From: Bacteroidales bacterium
GTDB lineage: Bacteria; Bacteroidota; Bacteroidia; Bacteroidales; Muribaculaceae
DNA length: 15,705 nucleotides
Assembly (NCBI GenBank): GCA_014800065.1
Contig: JAAVGX010000077.1
Span: 1 to 15,705 of the forward strand
Reading direction: 5' to 3'
Shown here: positions 6,801-15,433 of the stretch, piece by piece
Layout of the letters: each line of letters begins with the position of its first letter
Numbering within the stretch: the stretch's first letter is position 1
Notes under the pieces: model-generated
The model's input: only the letters and a program-made list of their open reading frames with translations
Databases searched by the model: none
What the model was told of the DNA's origin: nothing
Translations under genes and position numbers: made by a program

Positions 6801-6828
6801 CACATCATCTCTCACAAATACAAAATTA

Positions 6829-7617
6829 ATGGGAAAAATCATAGCCATTGCCAACCAGAAGGGCGGCGTTGGAAAGACTACCACTACCATCAACCTGGCG
6901 GCCTCCTTGGCAGCCGAAGGTAAAAAGGTTCTCATCATAGATGCGGACCCTCAGGCCAATGCTACTTCGGGCTACGGTATCGACCCACGCTCGATGACGT
7001 CGTCGATCTACGAATGTATGGTCGACGGTTATCCTTTGGCGGGTTCGGAAGTGCCTACCTGCATGGAGAATCTGTTTCTGATAGGTTCGCGTATCGACCT
7101 TGCGGGTGCGGAAATCGAGCTTATCTCCAAGCCTGATCGCGAACGAGTGCTTGAGCATCTGCTCGCGCCTGTAAAGGAGCAGTATGATTATATTCTTATC
7201 GACTGTTCTCCTTCTCTGGGGTTGATAACCGTCAATGCGCTCACAGCAGCGGATTCTGTGATTATCCCCGTTCAGGCTGAGTACTTCGCCCTTGAAGGTA
7301 TCAGCAAGCTATTGAACACAATCCGTATCATAAAATCGCGCCTGAACACCAATCTGCAGATTGAAGGCTTCCTGCTGACGATGTACGATGCACGTCTGCG
7401 CCTTGCCAATCAGATTTATGAAGAGCTCAAGGGCCATTTCGGCGATATGGTGTTCGACACAGTTATACCGCGTAACATCCGTCTGAGTGAGGCTCCGAGC
7501 CATGGTTTGCCGGCCCTTCTCTACGACGGCGAGAGCCGCGGCGCCACAAGCCATATCATGCTGGCCAAGGAGCTGATATCCAAGCACACCCGGAAGCCCC
7601 GCAAGGCCGCAGTATGA
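6829..7617 (+). CDS. parA: Chromosome partitioning ATPase ParA (Soj)
   Basis: ParA is a Walker-type ATPase that binds the nucleoid and, with ParB on parS, moves or organises the origin region. From the chosen start the protein has 262 residues and begins [18 protein letters not shown], with the deviant Walker A KGGVGKT at 11-17 carrying the signature Lys11. Walker A' DADPQANAT follows (D40), then Walker B in [12 protein letters not shown], and [13 protein letters not shown] near the C-terminus. The lack of an N-terminal helix-turn-helix and the short length mark it as a chromosomal (Soj-type) ParA. An upstream in-frame ATG at 6697 was rejected because its extension covers the promoter and is not ParA-like. 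parB follows after a 20-bp gap. Confidence 0.97.
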   Translation: MGKIIAIANQKGGVGKTTTTINLAASLAAEGKKVLIIDADPQANATSGYGIDPRSMTSSIYECMVDGYPLAGSEVPTCMENLFLIGSRIDLAGAEIELISKPDRERVLEHLLAPVKEQYDYILIDCSPSLGLITVNALTAADSVIIPVQAEYFALEGISKLLNTIRIIKSRLNTNLQIEGFLLTMYDARLRLANQIYEELKGHFGDMVFDTVIPRNIRLSEAPSHGLPALLYDGESRGATSHIMLAKELISKHTRKPRKAAV

Positions 7618-7637
7618 ACCCCTAACCAATCATTATC

Positions 7638-8537
7638 ATGGCAATCAAACGCAATGCATTAGGTCGTGGCCTGGATTCGCTCATCTCAATGGATGATGTT
7701 CCCGCATCCGGTTCTTCGGCCATCAATGAGATATCGCTCGACTCAATATCACCCAATCCCGAGCAACCCCGTACGAACTTCGACGATGAAACACTGGAGG
7801 AGCTTTCGGCATCAATCCGCCAATTAGGTATCATCCAACCTTTATCGCTTCGCAAAACAGGTCCTGACAGTTATCAGATTATCGCCGGTGAGCGTCGCTA
7901 CCGTGCGGCTCTGATGGCCGGACTTTCCACAGTACCGGCTTATATCCGCACCGCCAATGAGGCCGAACTCACCGAAATGGCTCTTATTGAGAATATCCAG
8001 CGCGAGGATTTGAATGCGATAGAAATTGCGCTGACCTTCCGCAAACTCATCGACCAATATAACCTCACGCAGGAGAGATTGAGCGAGCGCATAGGCAAAA
8101 AGCGCGCTACTATCGCCAACTTTCTCCGGTTGTTGAAACTCCCTGCGGAAGTACAGCTCGGTCTGCGCGACAAGCGTGTGGATATGGGACATGCTCGCGC
8201 TCTTCTTACCATCCCCGACCCGGCTATACAGCTCAAACTCTATGAGGAAATCCTCAAGCACGGGCTCTCGGTGCGCCGTGTGGAGGAGCTTGCCAAGCAG
8301 TATGCCAATCCTGAGGAAAAACCGGATACCCCACAAAAAGCGCCCACACGCTTCCACAACGACGATTTTGATGTGCTCAAACGCCATTTGAGCAGTGTGT
8401 TCCGCACCCCGGTGCAATTTGCCTGCGACAAGCAGGGCCGAGGCAAAATCACATTCTCCTTCAAGGATGATGACGAGCTGGAACGATTAATCAGTATTTT
8501 CGATTCATTGAAAACAGGCAATGAGCAGCAAGCATAA
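7638..8537 (+). CDS. parB: Chromosome partitioning CTPase ParB (Spo0J)
   Basis: ParB loads onto parS as a CTP-dependent sliding clamp and stimulates ParA. The 299-residue protein has the N-terminal ParA-contacting stretch LGRGLDSLI (8-16), box I NPEQPRTNF (40-48), the CTP-binding GERRYRA (84-90), ENIQR (118-122), a helix-turn-helix in LTQERLSERIGKKRATIANFLRLLKLP, and a C-terminal dimerisation segment after a charged, Pro-containing linker. All core motifs are intact. Its end overlaps the next gene by 17 bp, so parA, parB and the DUF5683 gene are probably one operon. No full parS site was found in the window; the closest sequence is in the parA promoter. Confidence 0.97.
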   Translation: MAIKRNALGRGLDSLISMDDVPASGSSAINEISLDSISPNPEQPRTNFDDETLEELSASIRQLGIIQPLSLRKTGPDSYQIIAGERRYRAALMAGLSTVPAYIRTANEAELTEMALIENIQREDLNAIEIALTFRKLIDQYNLTQERLSERIGKKRATIANFLRLLKLPAEVQLGLRDKRVDMGHARALLTIPDPAIQLKLYEEILKHGLSVRRVEELAKQYANPEEKPDTPQKAPTRFHNDDFDVLKRHLSSVFRTPVQFACDKQGRGKITFSFKDDDELERLISIFDSLKTGNEQQA

Positions 8538-9255
8538 GCTCATATTATATATATTAATGTGTATCTGCACATGGCTCCCGGGCTATGGGCAGAAGCACTA
8601 TCCCGTGAAGGCCGCTCACCATGAGGTGGTTGACACCGTAACGGTGGATTTGGGCGCCCTTGAGTTCGATGAGACTCAGGATGCCGGGACACTGGTGGTG
8701 GACAGCATCCTCAATGCCCACACTGTTTCAAAATACGACCGCTGGGAGGAACGCGATGTCGAGTTCAACCCCGATCCCACCAAAGCCATCTGGTACTCTG
8801 CTCTGCTACCGGGCCTCGGCCAGGTGTACAACCGCCGATATTGGAAACTACCCATCATAGTGGGCGGTTATCTGGGCTTGGCTTATGCCACATCCTGGAA
8901 CAACGGCATGCTGCAGGATTACACCCGCGCTTACCGCGACATCATGGACAACGACCCTGACACCAAAAGCTATATGGATTTCTTTCCTCCCACCACGCAG
9001 GAAAGCGACCTTGACAAAAGCTGGCTCACCAACGTGCTCCAGTCACGCAAGAACTACTATCGTCGAAACCGCGACTTGTGCATTATAGCCATGGTGGGTG
9101 TATACCTTATAGCCATGGTGGATGCGTATGTGGATGCATCGCTATCGCATTTCGACATCTCACCTGACCTCTCAATGGATTGGTCGCCGTCGCTGTTGCC
9201 CGGTAGCGGAACCAAGATACCCGGCGTTGGTGTTACCTGGGCTTTAAACTTTTGA
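8521..9255 (+). CDS. DUF5683 membrane protein
   Basis: The 244-residue protein has a probable signal peptide (about 1-23, MSSKHKLILYILMC to LPGYGQ), an extracytoplasmic acidic stretch, then the conserved block AIWYSALLPGLGQVYNRRYWKLPIIVGGYLG (split here: AIWYSALLPGLGQ at 89-101 and the rest to about 119). A membrane-seeking helix follows, and a second lies near 185-203 (DLCIIAMVGVYLIAMVDAYV). The PGLGQ-YNRRYWK pattern is characteristic of DUF5683, a Bacteroidetes family of unknown function regularly next to parAB. The start, inside the end of parB, is supported by the basic n-region of the signal peptide; the next Met (residue 13) would lose it. A link between segregation and the envelope is inferred only from context. 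Confidence 0.9.
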   Translation: MSSKHKLILYILMCICTWLPGYGQKHYPVKAAHHEVVDTVTVDLGALEFDETQDAGTLVVDSILNAHTVSKYDRWEERDVEFNPDPTKAIWYSALLPGLGQVYNRRYWKLPIIVGGYLGLAYATSWNNGMLQDYTRAYRDIMDNDPDTKSYMDFFPPTTQESDLDKSWLTNVLQSRKNYYRRNRDLCIIAMVGVYLIAMVDAYVDASLSHFDISPDLSMDWSPSLLPGSGTKIPGVGVTWALNF

Positions 9256-9314
9256 AATTTCTAACAGTCATAAAAATATCACCCCATAACTTCTCTCCAA
9301 ACTATATACCAATC

Positions 9315-11039
9315 ATGAAATTACTGAACAAAATACTCCTCACCTTCGGCACCGGACTTGCGGCGGGATTATCGCTACAGGCACAGTCGGTTCTTGATGT
9401 GAGCAATGCGTCGCTCTCGCCGACTGTAGTGCTACCCCAAAGTTTTGAAACAGACACAAAGAAGATGCTTGAAGACTGGTACTTACGCAATTATGCCGTG
9501 CTGGACTACGATGCAGATTCCCGAGGCTCCGAAAGTGTATCGGATCAGGTACTTCTGGAGCGTCTCAGCGCTTTGCCCACCGAAATCGAGATGCCGCTTA
9601 ATGCACCCGTTAAATCGGTTATCAACTTCTATGTGAACCGCAAGAAACAGCTGGTAGAGAATATGTTAGGCCTGAGCTTGTACTATATGCCCATATTCGA
9701 AGAAGCGCTCGAACGCCACGGCATGCCGCTGGAGTTGAAGTACTTGCCGGTGATAGAGTCGGCTTTGGTACCTACTGCCGTTTCGCGTGCCGGAGCATCG
9801 GGTTTGTGGCAGTTTATGCCCGGCACCGCCACCGGTCTTGGCCTTGAGGTGAACTCGTTGGTTGACCAGCGTCGCGACCCCTATCTCTCATCCGAAGCCG
9901 GCGCGCGCTATCTGAAGCAGCTCTACAACACCTATCATGACTGGTCGCTTGCCATCGCGGCCTATAATTGCGGCCCCGGCAATGTGAATAAAGCCCTCCG
10001 GCGTGCCGGTGAGGGTAAACACGACTTCTGGGATATCTACCCCTATCTCCCCACCGAAACACGCGGTTATGTGCCCTCGTTTATCGCGGCCAACTATGTG
10101 ATGACCTATCACAAGGACCACGGCATCTCCCCTGCCCTGGCCAAGCGTCCGCTTATCACCGATACCATCCATGTGAACCAGCGCGTTCATTTCGACCAGA
10201 TTTCCGAAGTGCTCGGAATTCCCGTTGAGGAAATTCGCGCACTGAATCCTCAATTCCGCAAGGATATGATTCCCGGCGATATTCGACCCTACTCACTGGT
10301 GCTTCCTTCGCTTCAAGTGTATGCTTACATTGCCAACGAGGATTCGATTCTGAACCACAATGCTTCTAAATATGCCCGCCGCGGCATTGTTGAGCCGGCA
10401 ACCGGCGGAGCTGTCGGTCGTGATTCGAAGGGAGAATATTACGAAGAGGAAATCGTTCAATATCACACAGTTAAACGCGGCGAGACCTTCACCAAAATCG
10501 CCAAGAAATATGGTATAACCGTAGCAGCGCTTCGCAAGGCCAATCCCAAGATGGGCAAGAGTGCGAAGGCCGGCAAGAAGTTGAAAATCGTGACAACCCG
10601 TCGTCGTTACAAACCCGTAGTGACACCGTTGACAACCGGGGTTGTAGCCACAGGCGAAGCACCCGCAACCAGCTCAACCGCCAACGACACTATCGACGAA
10701 AAAGTGACTCTGGCTCCGCTGGACACTGTTTCCGGCAAGCCTATGACTACCGCCGATGCTCCCGCACCCAAGACGGAAGTGAAGGCTACCGAGCCTAAAA
10801 AGGAAACGCCCAAGCAGACCACCACTGCCAAGCAGAACACTACAACTAAGAAAGAAACGACCAAAAAGCCTGCTGCCTCTACCACCAAGAAGAACATCAC
10901 CCACACCGTTGCCAAGGGTGAGAGCCTGAGCAAGATTGCACAGAAATACGGCACTTCGGTGGCAAAGATAAAGCTGGCAAACAAGCTAAAGAACGACAAT
11001 ATCAATGCCGGTCAGAAGCTTGTGATTCCCGCAAAGTAA
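9315..11039 (+). CDS. mltD: MltD-type lytic transglycosylase with LysM repeats
   Basis: A periplasmic or outer-membrane enzyme that cleaves peptidoglycan glycan strands to 1,6-anhydro-muropeptides. From the chosen start (574 residues) there is a signal peptide MKLLNKILL to SLQAQ (about 1-24). The SLT domain (about 138-250) has catalytic Glu148 in YLPVIESAL, then SRAGASGLWQFMPGTA and IAAYNCGPGNVNKAL. A degenerate LysM-like segment lies near 285-331, a clear LysM at 382-426 (YHTVKRGETFTKIAKKYG), a Thr/Lys/Ala/Pro-rich linker at about 430-526, and a C-terminal LysM at 528-572 (THTVAKGESLSKIAQKYG). An in-frame ATG at 9252 was rejected because the 21 added residues would bury the signal peptide. 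The gene follows DUF5683 in the same direction. Confidence 0.93.
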   Translation: MKLLNKILLTFGTGLAAGLSLQAQSVLDVSNASLSPTVVLPQSFETDTKKMLEDWYLRNYAVLDYDADSRGSESVSDQVLLERLSALPTEIEMPLNAPVKSVINFYVNRKKQLVENMLGLSLYYMPIFEEALERHGMPLELKYLPVIESALVPTAVSRAGASGLWQFMPGTATGLGLEVNSLVDQRRDPYLSSEAGARYLKQLYNTYHDWSLAIAAYNCGPGNVNKALRRAGEGKHDFWDIYPYLPTETRGYVPSFIAANYVMTYHKDHGISPALAKRPLITDTIHVNQRVHFDQISEVLGIPVEEIRALNPQFRKDMIPGDIRPYSLVLPSLQVYAYIANEDSILNHNASKYARRGIVEPATGGAVGRDSKGEYYEEEIVQYHTVKRGETFTKIAKKYGITVAALRKANPKMGKSAKAGKKLKIVTTRRRYKPVVTPLTTGVVATGEAPATSSTANDTIDEKVTLAPLDTVSGKPMTTADAPAPKTEVKATEPKKETPKQTTTAKQNTTTKKETTKKPAASTTKKNITHTVAKGESLSKIAQKYGTSVAKIKLANKLKNDNINAGQKLVIPAK

Positions 11040-11078
11040 ATTATCTTCACAAAGAACAACAGACTATAAACCATAACC

Positions 11079-11101
11079 TTAAGCTTCTCAGCGAAGCTTA
11101 G
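11079..11101 (+). promoter_or_regulatory. Hairpin just upstream of the OPT transporter
   Basis: TAAGCTTC (11080-11087) and GAAGCTTA (11093-11100) form a perfect 8-bp stem with loop TCAGC, extendable by one T-G pair. It ends 14 bases before the OPT start. No T-run follows, so termination is unlikely; it may be an mRNA processing, stability or translation element. No TAnnTTTG promoter was seen in the 75-bp gap between mltD and this gene. Confidence 0.5.
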
Positions 11102-11114
11102 ATAAACAAAACAA

Positions 11115-13094
11115 ATGGAACTAAACAAACAACCGGTTGAAATTCCGGCGGCTGACATCGATCCAATCGATTTACCGGAAAACGCGTTTATCGAACTGGG
11201 TAAAGATGAGGAATATCGCCCTCTGATGCACCCGGCTCGCGATTACGCTGAAGTGACCCCGTACTCTGTAATTACGGGCCTGATCCTGGCGGTAGTATTT
11301 TCGGCCGCAGCGGCATATCTTGGTCTGAAAGTGGGTCAGGTTTTTGAGGCCGCCATACCCATCGCCATTATCGCTGTTGGTCTCTCGGGGTGGCTTAAGA
11401 AGAAAGACGCCCTCGGGCAAAACGTGATTATCCAGTCCATCGGCGCCTGCTCGGGCGTGATCGTGGCCGGTACTATTTTCACGCTTCCCGCGCTTTACAT
11501 TCTCCAGGCTTCGCATCCTGAAATTACTGTTAACTTCCTTGAAGTGTTCCTGAGCTCTCTCTTCGGAGGCGTGTTAGGTATTCTCTTCTTTATCCCCTTC
11601 CGCAAATATTTTGTGAAGGATATGCACGGCAAATATCCCTTCCCGGAGGCTACGGCCACCACTCAGGTGCTTGTGAGCGGTAATTCCTCGCAGAGCTCGG
11701 AGGGTAGTCAGGCCAAGACTCTTGTGATAGCATCACTCATAGGTGGCTTGTACGACTACATCGTTGCAACGGTAGGATGGTGGTCGGAAGTGGTGACAAC
11801 TACGGCTTATTCGTGGGGTCAGACATTGGCCGACAAAACCAAATTCGTGTTCTCGTGCAATACCGGTGCAGCCGTGCTCGGTTTGGGTTATATCGTAGGT
11901 CTTAAATACGCATTCGTAATCTTTGCCGGCTCAATCTTTGTTTGGTGGTTCATCATTCCTCTGATGGGCACTTACGGAAGCCCTGAATTGCAGGCTATGA
12001 GCGCCACTCAGATTTTTTCCGACTATGCCCGAATGATTGGTATCGGCGGTATTGCCATGGCCGGTATCATCGGCATCGTGAAGAGCCGCAGCATCATTGG
12101 TCAGGCCGTGGGTCTTGCAGCGCGAGAACTTAAGGGCGCCCAAGCATCCGGCAACACCATCCGCTGGCAGACGGATATTTCCATGAAACATATCGCCTAC
12201 TTCACCGCACTGGCGCTGGTGGGTGTGTTGCTTTTCTTCTGGTTCGGTGTGATTCACACTTTCTGGCAGGCGCTGATTGCGTGGCTGGTTGTGACTGTTA
12301 TCGCTTTCCTGTTCACCACTGTAGCGGCTAACGCCATTGCTATTGTGGGCAGTAACCCCGTGAGCGGCATGACTCTTATGACTCTGATCATCGCATCGGG
12401 CGTGTTCGTGGCCATCGGCCTGAACGGTACCAACGGCATTGTGGCTTCCATGGTGCTCGGTGGTGTGGTTTGTACGGCACTGTCGATGGCCGGCGGATTT
12501 GTTACCGACCTGAAGATTGGCTACTGGCTGGGGTCGACCCCGCGCAAGCAGGAGCAGTGGAAATTCCTCGGCACCTTGGTATCGGCAGCTACAGTTGGCG
12601 GCGTAATGCTCATGCTCAACGAGGTTTATGGTTTTACCGGTCCGACAGCGATGGCAGCTCCTCAGGCCAATGCGATGGCCAAGGTTATCGAACCTATGAT
12701 GATGGGCGGCGCCACTCCCTGGACTCTCTATATCATCGGAGCGATTCTTGCCCTGATTCTGAATTGGCTGGGCGTTCCTGCTCTGGCATTCTGCCTGGGT
12801 ATGTTCCTGCCTCTGCAACTGAACACTCCGATGCTTGTTGGCGGCTTGGTGAACTGGTTTGTGAGCCATTCCTCCAAGGATGAGGCCGTTTGCAAGGCCC
12901 GTACAGACCGCGGCACTCTCATTTCGTCGGGACTTATCGCCGGTGGTGCGCTTTTCGGCGTGTTTGCCGCCATCACTATTATGTGTGGTGTGAATCCACC
13001 TGAAAACGGCGGAGAATTCACTCCCCAGGTTCTCGGCCTGGTTGCCTATGCAGCCTTGATCGGCTATCTTTACTACGCTTCAAAACGCAAATAA
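11115..13094 (+). CDS. OPT-family oligopeptide transporter
   Basis: A polytopic inner-membrane transporter of the OPT/YSL superfamily; bacterial members are predicted to import small peptides or metal chelates with protons. The 659-residue protein has a soluble N-terminus of about 45 residues, then many hydrophobic helices. Family-like stretches are PYSVITGLILAVVFS, AAYLGLKVGQVFEAAIPIAI, GKYPFPEATATTQVL, AIVGSNPVSGMTLMTLI, DLKIGYWLGSTPRKQE, and GVPALAFCLGMFLPLQLNTP near the C-terminus. The length matches bacterial OPT proteins (about 600-680). Substrate cannot be read from sequence. It is followed by the MATE gene after 18 bp and is probably co-transcribed with it. Its position after mltD suggests, only as inference, uptake of peptides including wall-derived ones. 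Confidence 0.93.
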   Translation: MELNKQPVEIPAADIDPIDLPENAFIELGKDEEYRPLMHPARDYAEVTPYSVITGLILAVVFSAAAAYLGLKVGQVFEAAIPIAIIAVGLSGWLKKKDALGQNVIIQSIGACSGVIVAGTIFTLPALYILQASHPEITVNFLEVFLSSLFGGVLGILFFIPFRKYFVKDMHGKYPFPEATATTQVLVSGNSSQSSEGSQAKTLVIASLIGGLYDYIVATVGWWSEVVTTTAYSWGQTLADKTKFVFSCNTGAAVLGLGYIVGLKYAFVIFAGSIFVWWFIIPLMGTYGSPELQAMSATQIFSDYARMIGIGGIAMAGIIGIVKSRSIIGQAVGLAARELKGAQASGNTIRWQTDISMKHIAYFTALALVGVLLFFWFGVIHTFWQALIAWLVVTVIAFLFTTVAANAIAIVGSNPVSGMTLMTLIIASGVFVAIGLNGTNGIVASMVLGGVVCTALSMAGGFVTDLKIGYWLGSTPRKQEQWKFLGTLVSAATVGGVMLMLNEVYGFTGPTAMAAPQANAMAKVIEPMMMGGATPWTLYIIGAILALILNWLGVPALAFCLGMFLPLQLNTPMLVGGLVNWFVSHSSKDEAVCKARTDRGTLISSGLIAGGALFGVFAAITIMCGVNPPENGGEFTPQVLGLVAYAALIGYLYYASKRK

Positions 13095-13112
13095 TCAATC
13101 CCTTACGAGACA

Positions 13113-14411
13113 ATGCGTAAGGAAATCAATGCCATAGCCTTTCCGGCAATCATCACCAACGTCACCACCCCTCTTTTGGGGTTGGTGGACGTTGCTGTTA
13201 CCGGGCATATCGGTTCGGCATTGTATATCGGAGCTATCGCCATCGGAGGCACCATGTTCAACATGCTCTATTGGCTTTTCGGATTTCTGCGTATGGGTTC
13301 GAGTGGTCTTACGGCGCAGGCTTATGGTGCTTCGGACAGAAAGTCCATCGATATTATCCTCTGTCGGGCCATGCTCATAGCTCTCGCGGGCGGGACTATT
13401 CTGATAGCATTGAGCGGTGTGTTGGGAGGCCTTATCCTGCGGTTTATGGATGCCGATGACGCCACACAGAGCCTTGCGCGAGAGTACTTCAGCATATGTA
13501 TCTGGGGTGCGCCGGCAGTACTGGGAACCTTTGCGCTGAGCGGTTGGTTTTTAGGTCTGCAGGACTCGCGTGCGCCTATGTGGGTGGCTATTGCTACCAA
13601 TATCATTAACATTGCCGTGAGTCTGGTGCTGGTGTTCGGATTCAAGCTCAAACTTGTTGGGGTTGCCACAGGTACGCTCTCGGCACAGTGGGCAGGGTTT
13701 ATCATCGGATTTGTAATTATGATGAAGAAGTACCGCCCTGCCCTGCCCTCCTTGCGGGAGATAGTGGAAAAATCCGAACTTCTGAAATTTTTCCGAATTA
13801 ACTCCGACATCTTCCTGCGTACGCTCTGCCTTGTTGCGGTGACGCTTTGGTTCACTCATGCGGGAGCCCTTCAGAGCACAGAAATCCTTGCTGCCAACGC
13901 CCTGCTCCTCCAACTTTTCATGCTTTTCTCGTACTTCATGGATGGTTTTGCCTTTGCCGGGGAAGCCCTGGCGGGGAAATATTTAGGACAGGACAACACA
14001 GCCTCTCTCCACCGGCTCGAAGTGATGTTGCTTCGCATCGGCACCACTTTCGCCTTGCTCTTTGCGACTGTGTATTGGCTTGGAGGAGAATGGTTTTTAG
14101 GCTTGCTTGCCGAAGATAAGGTAGTTGTTGCCACTGCGGCGACTTATCTTGTTTGGGCCATAGCGATGCCCGTTTGCGGATTCGGCGCTTTCATCTACGA
14201 TGGCATCTTCATCGGCCTGACTCGCACTCGGGGGCTTCTGAGTTCGATAGCCGTTGCAATGGTCGTATTTTTTGCTTTATACTTCATTCTTAAAGATAAA
14301 TTGGCTAATAATGCCTTGTGGCTGGCCTTCAACGCATATTTGCTCGCACGCGGTGTGGTTGAATTCTTCATTCTGCACCGGGTTATATTTCCTAAAATGA
14401 ACAGACAATGA
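13113..14411 (+). CDS. MATE-family efflux transporter, DinF type
   Basis: A 432-residue inner-membrane protein with about twelve hydrophobic segments. It begins MRKEINAIAFPAIITNVTTP, then LLGLVDVAVTGHIGS, and WLFGFLRMGSSGLTAQAYG, which is the DinF-like version of the MATE family. The paired second half is visible from FRINSDIFLRTLCLVAV onward, with FSYFMDGFAFAGEALAGKYLG. Relatives exchange Na+ or H+ for cationic drugs or other organic compounds; this protein's substrate is unknown. The start near the first helix fits family alignments remembered by eye. It lies 18 bp after the OPT gene and overlaps the next gene by 4 bp (ATGA). Confidence 0.93.
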   Translation: MRKEINAIAFPAIITNVTTPLLGLVDVAVTGHIGSALYIGAIAIGGTMFNMLYWLFGFLRMGSSGLTAQAYGASDRKSIDIILCRAMLIALAGGTILIALSGVLGGLILRFMDADDATQSLAREYFSICIWGAPAVLGTFALSGWFLGLQDSRAPMWVAIATNIINIAVSLVLVFGFKLKLVGVATGTLSAQWAGFIIGFVIMMKKYRPALPSLREIVEKSELLKFFRINSDIFLRTLCLVAVTLWFTHAGALQSTEILAANALLLQLFMLFSYFMDGFAFAGEALAGKYLGQDNTASLHRLEVMLLRIGTTFALLFATVYWLGGEWFLGLLAEDKVVVATAATYLVWAIAMPVCGFGAFIYDGIFIGLTRTRGLLSSIAVAMVVFFALYFILKDKLANNALWLAFNAYLLARGVVEFFILHRVIFPKMNRQ

Positions 14412-15379
14412 AACATCTCACACTCATTATCCTCAGTTGCGTTCTTCTGTGTGCCTGCGCAGACCGAAATATCGTAAAATCGGACAATACCGAAAGTTTG
14501 GAATTCTGGACAGATGATACCGTGTTCTATGCCAATCCCCGTCTTGTACGGATGATGGATACCCTGTACCGCTATACCCGTGCAGAGTCGTATCCGGCAA
14601 CCAATGTTCAGCGCGACATCAACTGGATGAAATGGTTCCGCGGCCAGGTTTGTGACTACTATACTGATACTCGCCGCAACCGAATCATGTCGCAGTTCAC
14701 CATGGCCGACAGTGTGCTTGCCGAGACTCGCGCACTCTACGAACTATCGGAAGATCCTTCCACTATGGGCATGATTGTGAGCAACGGGATTGAATATTCA
14801 CGACTCATCTTCGAGCATTTCAATGAATTCGGAAAACTCTACAACAGCTGTACGACAGATGAACAGCGCGACATTCTGACCCGCGAATTTGAGGCTTGGC
14901 GCGACATCGAACATGCTTTCTACCAGCTCTACGCTGATTGTGTTGAGCTTTACTTCTGGGGCGGTTCGATTTGCGGGCCACTTCGTAGTGCCGGGGCACT
15001 TGAAATCAAGGAAAGCCATATCGACCTCTATCGTCGTGAACTTCCCGACGGCCCGGGTTCGCTGCAGGACGAATACACCGGAACGTCGTCCGTGACCAAG
15101 GCGCTCAACGAGCTTTTGGAAGCCTGTCGCTCAATTATTCCGGACTCTGAGAACGCCGATCCTGAGAGCGAGGAGTACAGCGACGGGTACTATGAAACAG
15201 CCCTGGAGGCCGAGGAATTCCTTGCCGAGTTGCCCGATCAATTTGAAACATGGCTCAATGTTCGTCGCGAATGGGAGCAGGAAATGGCTCCGGTGCATAA
15301 GGAATTTAACTATCCGCGCGACACGGCTCAACTTCTCTCCAATCTCACCAATTCCATCACCGCTCTAACCGAGGAATAG
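14408..15379 (+). CDS. Lipoprotein of unknown function
   Basis: The 323-residue protein starts MKHLTLIILSCVLLCAC, a lipoprotein signal peptide with lipobox L14-C15-A16-C17, so Cys17 should be lipidated. No family was recognised. The mature part is acidic, largely helical in appearance and rich in Tyr, Trp, Glu and Asp, with distinctive stretches NWMKWFRGQVCDYYTDTRR, FEAWRDIEHAFYQLYADCVELYFWGGS and YYETALEAEEFLAELPDQ. Four other Cys occur early or centrally. It is translationally coupled to the MATE gene (4-bp overlap) and is the last gene before a hairpin terminator, so it may assist that transporter; this is inference. Confidence 0.85.
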   Translation: MKHLTLIILSCVLLCACADRNIVKSDNTESLEFWTDDTVFYANPRLVRMMDTLYRYTRAESYPATNVQRDINWMKWFRGQVCDYYTDTRRNRIMSQFTMADSVLAETRALYELSEDPSTMGMIVSNGIEYSRLIFEHFNEFGKLYNSCTTDEQRDILTREFEAWRDIEHAFYQLYADCVELYFWGGSICGPLRSAGALEIKESHIDLYRRELPDGPGSLQDEYTGTSSVTKALNELLEACRSIIPDSENADPESEEYSDGYYETALEAEEFLAELPDQFETWLNVRREWEQEMAPVHKEFNYPRDTAQLLSNLTNSITALTEE

Positions 15380-15399
15380 TCCTTGTTACATATAGTTAT

Positions 15400-15433
15400 G
15401 TTAGCCCTGAGCCTGCTTGGTCTCGGGGCTAAC
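15400..15433 (+). terminator. Hairpin terminator after the lipoprotein gene
   Basis: Bases 15400-15411 (GTTAGCCCTGAG) pair with 15422-15433 (CTCGGGGCTAAC) in a 12-bp stem with one T-G pair and a 10-base loop, followed by TATTTG. It lies 20 bp beyond the lipoprotein stop. The short T tract is weak for intrinsic termination, but strength and position fit the end of the OPT-MATE-lipoprotein operon. A competing outer pairing (ATAGTTA at 15392-15398 with TAACTAT at 15430-15436) is also possible. Confidence 0.65.

Larger units (their letters stand above)
6507..6828. other. Divergent control region ahead of parA
   Basis: This 322-bp stretch contains no gene and is where the coding strand switches from minus to plus. 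From left to right it holds a DnaA-box-like core (GTGGATA, 6525-6531), imperfect repeats of GTTT followed by a run of G (6531-6600), a leftward -7 element (6619-6626), an interrupted inverted repeat (6680-6728), a tandem octamer (6738-6753), and the parA promoter with a parS-like half-site (6770-6800). An in-frame ATG at 6697 lies upstream of parA, but the 44 extra residues it would add do not resemble a ParA N-terminus. Confidence 0.7.

Noticed and set aside
6697..6828. Upstream in-frame extension of parA beginning at ATG 6697
   Set aside because: It would cross the promoter and tandem octamer and add 44 residues unlike any ParA, while [13 protein letters not shown] at 6829 is the classic N-terminus.
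9252..9314. Upstream in-frame start for the transglycosylase
   Set aside because: It adds 21 residues ahead of an otherwise normal signal peptide starting at 9315.
11931..12869. Long minus-strand open frame opposite the OPT gene
   Set aside because: It is His- and Gln-rich with no domains, as expected for the antisense of a hydrophobic transporter gene.
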